From contig NZ_CBDBDD010000008.1 of assembly GCF_965203655.1 (NCBI RefSeq), forward strand, positions 248,001 through 312,000: a stretch of 64,000 nt of DNA, given 5' to 3'. This document shows, in pieces, positions 61,046 through 64,000 of the stretch (the stretch's first letter is position 1; each line of letters opens with the position of its first letter). This DNA is from Poriferisodalis sp965203655. GTDB lineage: Bacteria > Actinomycetota > Acidimicrobiia > Acidimicrobiales > Poriferisodalaceae. The notes beneath the pieces are model-generated. The model was not told the DNA's origin and searched no databases. It saw only the letters and a list, made by a program, of their open reading frames with translations. The position numbers and the translations under genes were made by a program.

Positions 61046-61395
61046 TGCGAATTGCCGGCGCCGACGACCGTCGGCGGAATGACGAGCTGCTCGCCGATGC
61101 GCAGCAGCGTGTCCTCCTTGCCGTTCTCTTCCATGAGCGCCTGCACTGTCACGCCGAAGCCGTTCGCGATCTTGCTGAGCGTGTCGCCGGGCTGGACGAC
61201 ATAGATGCGGCGCTGCGGAGGCGGCGGGGCGATGGTTGTGGTCGTGAGCTGGGGTCGCAGCGTGGTGAGCACGGGAAGCGTCGTCGGGATCGGCTCGGCC
61301 TCGGGCTCGCTGGCGCACCCCGCGGCACCCACGGCTGCGAGGCACAGCACCGTGACTGCGCACGCAGCAGCGACCACCGCACGCACCCGGCACAT
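61042..61395 (-). CDS. LysM-domain lipoprotein (paralogue)
   Basis: A 117-residue protein. The signal peptide CAVTVLCLAAVGAAGC ends in a lipobox. After a Thr/Pro linker comes one LysM domain, YVVQPGDTLSKIANGFGV to EQLVIPP. It is paralogous to the next gene, with which it overlaps by 4 nt, and starts 3 bp downstream of the methionine aminopeptidase stop, forming a map-LysM-LysM-PAP2 string. Confidence 0.8.
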   Translation of the reverse strand: MCRVRAVVAAACAVTVLCLAAVGAAGCASEPEAEPIPTTLPVLTTLRPQLTTTTIAPPPPQRRIYVVQPGDTLSKIANGFGVTVQALMEENGKEDTLLRIGEQLVIPPTVVGAGNSQ

Positions 61396-61398
61396 CCC

Positions 61399-62400
61399 TC
61401 AGCCCGTCCGTGCAGACGCGGTGCTCAACTGCTGGGGCCAGCTTGCCGGATCGAGTCGCGCCGTCGGATCGCCGGCAAGGAATGGCTGGGGTTCGTCATC
61501 GGTCACGGTCAGCAGCTCGGCGCCGCTCGGAGTCACCACCACGGTGTGCTCGAACTGGGCAGTGCGGCTGCGATCGGCAGTCACCGCAGTCCAGCCGTCA
61601 GGCCACATCTGGGCGCGTGGCATTCCCATGGTGATCATCGGTTCCACGGTGAATGTCATGCCCTCGACCAGCTCGGTGCGTGCGGCAGGGTCGTAGTAGT
61701 GGGGAATGTTGGGGAGCCGGTGGAAGATCTGCCCGATGCCGTGACCGACGAACTCGCGCACGACGCCGTAGCCCTCCGCCTCGGCGCGGGCCTGGATGGC
61801 TCTGCCGATGTCGCACACCCGTGCACCGGGGTGCACCGCCGCGATGCCGTGGTACATCGATTCGCGCGTCACCTCGACCAGCCGCCCCGAAGGTGCGTCC
61901 ACATCGCCGACCAGGAAGGTCTCGGAGTGGTCGCCGTGAACGCCGCCCACGAAGATCGTCACATCGCAATTCACGATGTCGCCGTCGCGCAGCGGCCGAT
62001 CGTCGGGAATGCCGTGGCAGATGATCTCGTTGACCGACGTGCACAGCGACTTGGGAAACCCGTTGTAATTCAGTGGGCTCGGGTAACCGCCTTCAGCGAT
62101 GCACGCTTCGTGGCAGATCTCGTCGAGATGTTCGCTGGTGACGCCCGGTGCGATCTCTGCTGCCACGGCACCCAGCACGCGCCGTGCGGCTGAGCCTGCC
62201 AGCCGCATGGCGTCGATGGTGGCTTGATTGGAGGGCGACACGCCGCTCGGAGCCGGCGAGGCCTGGCCGCTGCGCGCGTATGGCGGCAACTCGATGTGCG
62301 CGGGCACCGCCCGCCGGGGAGAGACCAAGCCGGCGACCACCGGCTCGAAATCCGCTGGCCTCGTCCGCGCTGCTGGCACTCGACGCTTGCGCCTGCCCAT
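61399..62400 (-). CDS. map: Methionine aminopeptidase, type I with N-terminal extension
   Basis: A 333-residue MetAP. Metal ligands are visible: the two Asp in NCDVTIFVGGVHGDHSETF, the His in FVGHGIGQIFHRLPNIPH, the Glu in FTVEPMITMG and the Glu in AQFEHTVVV. The roughly 60-residue basic and Pro-rich N-terminal extension is common in actinobacterial MapB forms. It removes initiator methionine. ATG 62400 (MGRRKRRV) is chosen over a longer open frame. Confidence 0.93.
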   Translation of the reverse strand: MGRRKRRVPAARTRPADFEPVVAGLVSPRRAVPAHIELPPYARSGQASPAPSGVSPSNQATIDAMRLAGSAARRVLGAVAAEIAPGVTSEHLDEICHEACIAEGGYPSPLNYNGFPKSLCTSVNEIICHGIPDDRPLRDGDIVNCDVTIFVGGVHGDHSETFLVGDVDAPSGRLVEVTRESMYHGIAAVHPGARVCDIGRAIQARAEAEGYGVVREFVGHGIGQIFHRLPNIPHYYDPAARTELVEGMTFTVEPMITMGMPRAQMWPDGWTAVTADRSRTAQFEHTVVVTPSGAELLTVTDDEPQPFLAGDPTARLDPASWPQQLSTASARTG

Positions 62401-62464
62401 CGTGCTCACGCTACCCGTGGGCCGTGGGTGCTTTGTTGTCGAGCCGTCTCCCGGGTGGGCGCGC

Positions 62465-63712
62465 TCAATCGGTGTCGTCGTCGAGCTCCGCGAGCACCTG
62501 GTCGTTGTGCTCGCCCAGCTTGGGTGCCCGCCGGTAGATGCCCGGCGGCGTCGCACTCATGCGGATCGGCGGGGCTATCTGCACGATCGGCCGACCGACC
62601 GGCTGCTCGACCGCAACGAGCATGTCCCGGGCCGCGACGTGAGGATCGCTGAACAGGTCGATCGGATGGTTCACCGGCCCGCAGGGCACCTTGCCGCCGA
62701 TGGCAGCGATGACCTCTGCATTGGTGAGCGTCGCGGCCCACTCGGTCAAGGCCGCGATGATCTCGTCGCGATGGTGGTACCGCGCCCGCAGCGTGCGGGT
62801 CTCCTCCGCCCAGGCCCACTCGGGCCGGCCCATTGCGACCGCCAGCTCGCGCCAGTGGTTGTCGGTGGGGGCGCCGATGGCGATAGCCCCGTCGACGGTC
62901 TCGAAGATGTCGAATGGCACGATGTACTGGTTCTTGTTGCCGCTGGGGGGCGTGTCGGGTTGGCCCAACACGCTGTAGCGGGTGACACCGACCTCGCTGA
63001 GGGCCATTACGGCGTCCACCATCGAGACGTCCACGAACTGCCCCTCACCGGTCCTCTGCGCGTGGAACAGCGCCGCCAGCACCCCCATGGCGCCGATCGT
63101 GCCGGGGTATGTGTCCCCGATGTAGGGGCCCACGACGTGCCGGTCGTCGGGACCGCTGCCGGTGGCCGAGACCATGCCCGACATCGCCTGGGCCACGACG
63201 TCGTACGCCGGCCAGTCGACATAGGGGCTCTCGCCTGAGCGCGGGTCGCCGAAGCCGCGGATAGCGCCGTACACGAGCCTGGGGTTGCGCTCGTGGAGCA
63301 CCTCCCAGCCCACTCCGAGCGCATCCATCACACCCGCGCGCATGTTCTCGACCAGTGCATCCGCGGTGTCGACGAGCTGCAGGAACTGTTCCCGCTGCTC
63401 ATCATCGGTCAGATCGAGGGCAACGCCGCGCTTGTTGCGGTTGTAGTTGGCGAATCCGGCGCCGAAGTTGCGTTCGGTGTCCTCGCGGGTGAACGGCGCC
63501 ATCTTGCGGGCCAGCTCGCCCCGCGGCGGCTCCACCTTGATCACATCAGCCCCGAGGTCGGCGAGCATCATCGTCGACCACGGACCTGCCAGCGCGTGGG
63601 TGCAGTCGATGATGCGGATGCCTTGCAGCGGGCCGGTGTTCGCGGCTGCCATCGGCGCGACCCGCTCATGCGCGGTGAGATGGTCTTCGGCAGGGGCGTC
63701 CAGCTCCGTCAT
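62465..63712 (-). CDS. CaiB/BaiF family (class III) CoA-transferase
   Basis: A 415-residue class III CoA-transferase. IIDCTHALAGPWSTMMLADLG and VIKVEPPRGELARK open the protein, and the catalytic Asp is retained in FVDVSMVDAVMALSEV, unlike the other CoA-transferase in this window. It follows an enoyl-CoA hydratase gene on the same strand after about 30 bp. It probably activates a carboxylic acid for beta-oxidation. Confidence 0.92.
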   Translation of the reverse strand: MTELDAPAEDHLTAHERVAPMAAANTGPLQGIRIIDCTHALAGPWSTMMLADLGADVIKVEPPRGELARKMAPFTREDTERNFGAGFANYNRNKRGVALDLTDDEQREQFLQLVDTADALVENMRAGVMDALGVGWEVLHERNPRLVYGAIRGFGDPRSGESPYVDWPAYDVVAQAMSGMVSATGSGPDDRHVVGPYIGDTYPGTIGAMGVLAALFHAQRTGEGQFVDVSMVDAVMALSEVGVTRYSVLGQPDTPPSGNKNQYIVPFDIFETVDGAIAIGAPTDNHWRELAVAMGRPEWAWAEETRTLRARYHHRDEIIAALTEWAATLTNAEVIAAIGGKVPCGPVNHPIDLFSDPHVAARDMLVAVEQPVGRPIVQIAPPIRMSATPPGIYRRAPKLGEHNDQVLAELDDDTD

Positions 63713-63741
63713 GTCGGGATCTCTTCCATCCTCGGCGGGGA

Positions 63742-64000
63742 TCAGGCGAAATTCGGTCGGCGCTTCTCGACGATCGCGGCGTGACCTTCCCGCGCGTCCG
63801 AACCCGTGAAACCCAGCATCTCGAGCGCAGCCGAAGCGTCGAAGATGGGCCCCGCCATCCGCATCCAGTTGTTGAGGCTGTACTTCGTCCAGCGGATGGC
63901 GCTCTGGCTGCCCTTGGCCAACCTGCGAGCGACCCCAAAGGCCTCGTCGAGCACGGCATCGTCGTCGACCACTTTGCTGACGAGGCCCATGTCGTCGGCC
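63742..64000 (-). CDS. Enoyl-CoA hydratase/isomerase family protein (C-terminal part)
   Basis: The gene runs off the right edge; only the last 85 residues are seen. MGLVSKVVDDDAVLDEAFGVARRLA, with SQSAIRWTKYSLNNWMR, is the C-terminal domain of the crotonase family. It lies 30 bp upstream of the CoA-transferase gene in the same direction and probably shares its operon. Confidence 0.85.
   Translation of the reverse strand, partial: ADDMGLVSKVVDDDAVLDEAFGVARRLAKGSQSAIRWTKYSLNNWMRMAGPIFDASAALEMLGFTGSDAREGHAAIVEKRRPNFA

Overview
This is a high-GC, gene-dense chromosomal window whose content points to an actinobacterium, most likely of the class Acidimicrobiia. Supporting marks are a mycothiol S-conjugate amidase, a mycothiol-dependent isomerase-type protein, four F420/flavin LLM oxidoreductases, an actinobacterial-type DapD, and an ImuA/ImuB/DnaE2 error-prone repair set with GAAC-N4-GTTC LexA boxes. 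The class assignment is inference. I see no rRNA, tRNA, CRISPR array, prophage or insertion sequence.

Layout. 1-1.7 kb: siroheme synthase N-terminal part (cut by the edge) and a PLP trans-sulfuration enzyme. 1.9-3.05 kb: two convergent toxin-antitoxin pairs (RHH-Doc and RHH-MazF). 3.2-7.8 kb: sulfotransferase, DUF1254/DUF1214 protein, LLM oxidoreductase, acyl-CoA dehydrogenase. 7.9-10.8 kb: Nfu-N protein, then imuA-imuB. 10.9-16.95 kb: LAS peptidase, FAH-family enzyme, membrane protein and two tandem amidases. 17.1-20.5 kb: dnaE2 behind three tandem LexA boxes. 20.5-28 kb: dehydrogenase-like protein, thioredoxin-like lipoprotein, MgtE-like transporter plus PhoU/RCK-C partner, mca, SCP2 protein, YdjC deacetylase and a secreted nuclease. 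28-37.9 kb: CoA-ester metabolism (thiolase, enoyl-CoA hydratase, triple RidA fusion, hotdog dehydratase, acyl-CoA dehydrogenase, CoA-transferase, amidohydrolase). 38-42.8 kb: Fic protein, dapD, HicAB and a beta-propeller-like lipoprotein. 42.8-44.9 kb: nitronate monooxygenase-like protein and an SDR. 44.9-48.75 kb: a zinc uptake locus (permease and binding protein on minus; ATPase and Zur on plus) around a putative Zur box. 48.8-52 kb: phosphoribosyltransferase, CMD protein, a lone HNH nuclease, nitroreductase. 52.1-57.9 kb: a catabolic cluster, mostly one minus-strand run. 57.9-64 kb: msrA, LLM enzyme, PAP2 phosphatase with two LysM lipoproteins, methionine aminopeptidase, CoA-transferase and an enoyl-CoA hydratase cut by the right edge.

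The most unusual item is a 33-bp repeat family found inside all three SOS mutagenesis genes (imuA, imuB, dnaE2). It is read in one frame in imuA/imuB and in another in dnaE2, so it behaves like a DNA-level element rather than a conserved peptide. Other items worth attention are a natural fusion of three RidA-like domains, a 27-bp repeat array encoding a long His/Asp/Glu segment in the zinc-binding protein, and an uncharacterised catabolic operon at 52.9-57.9 kb.
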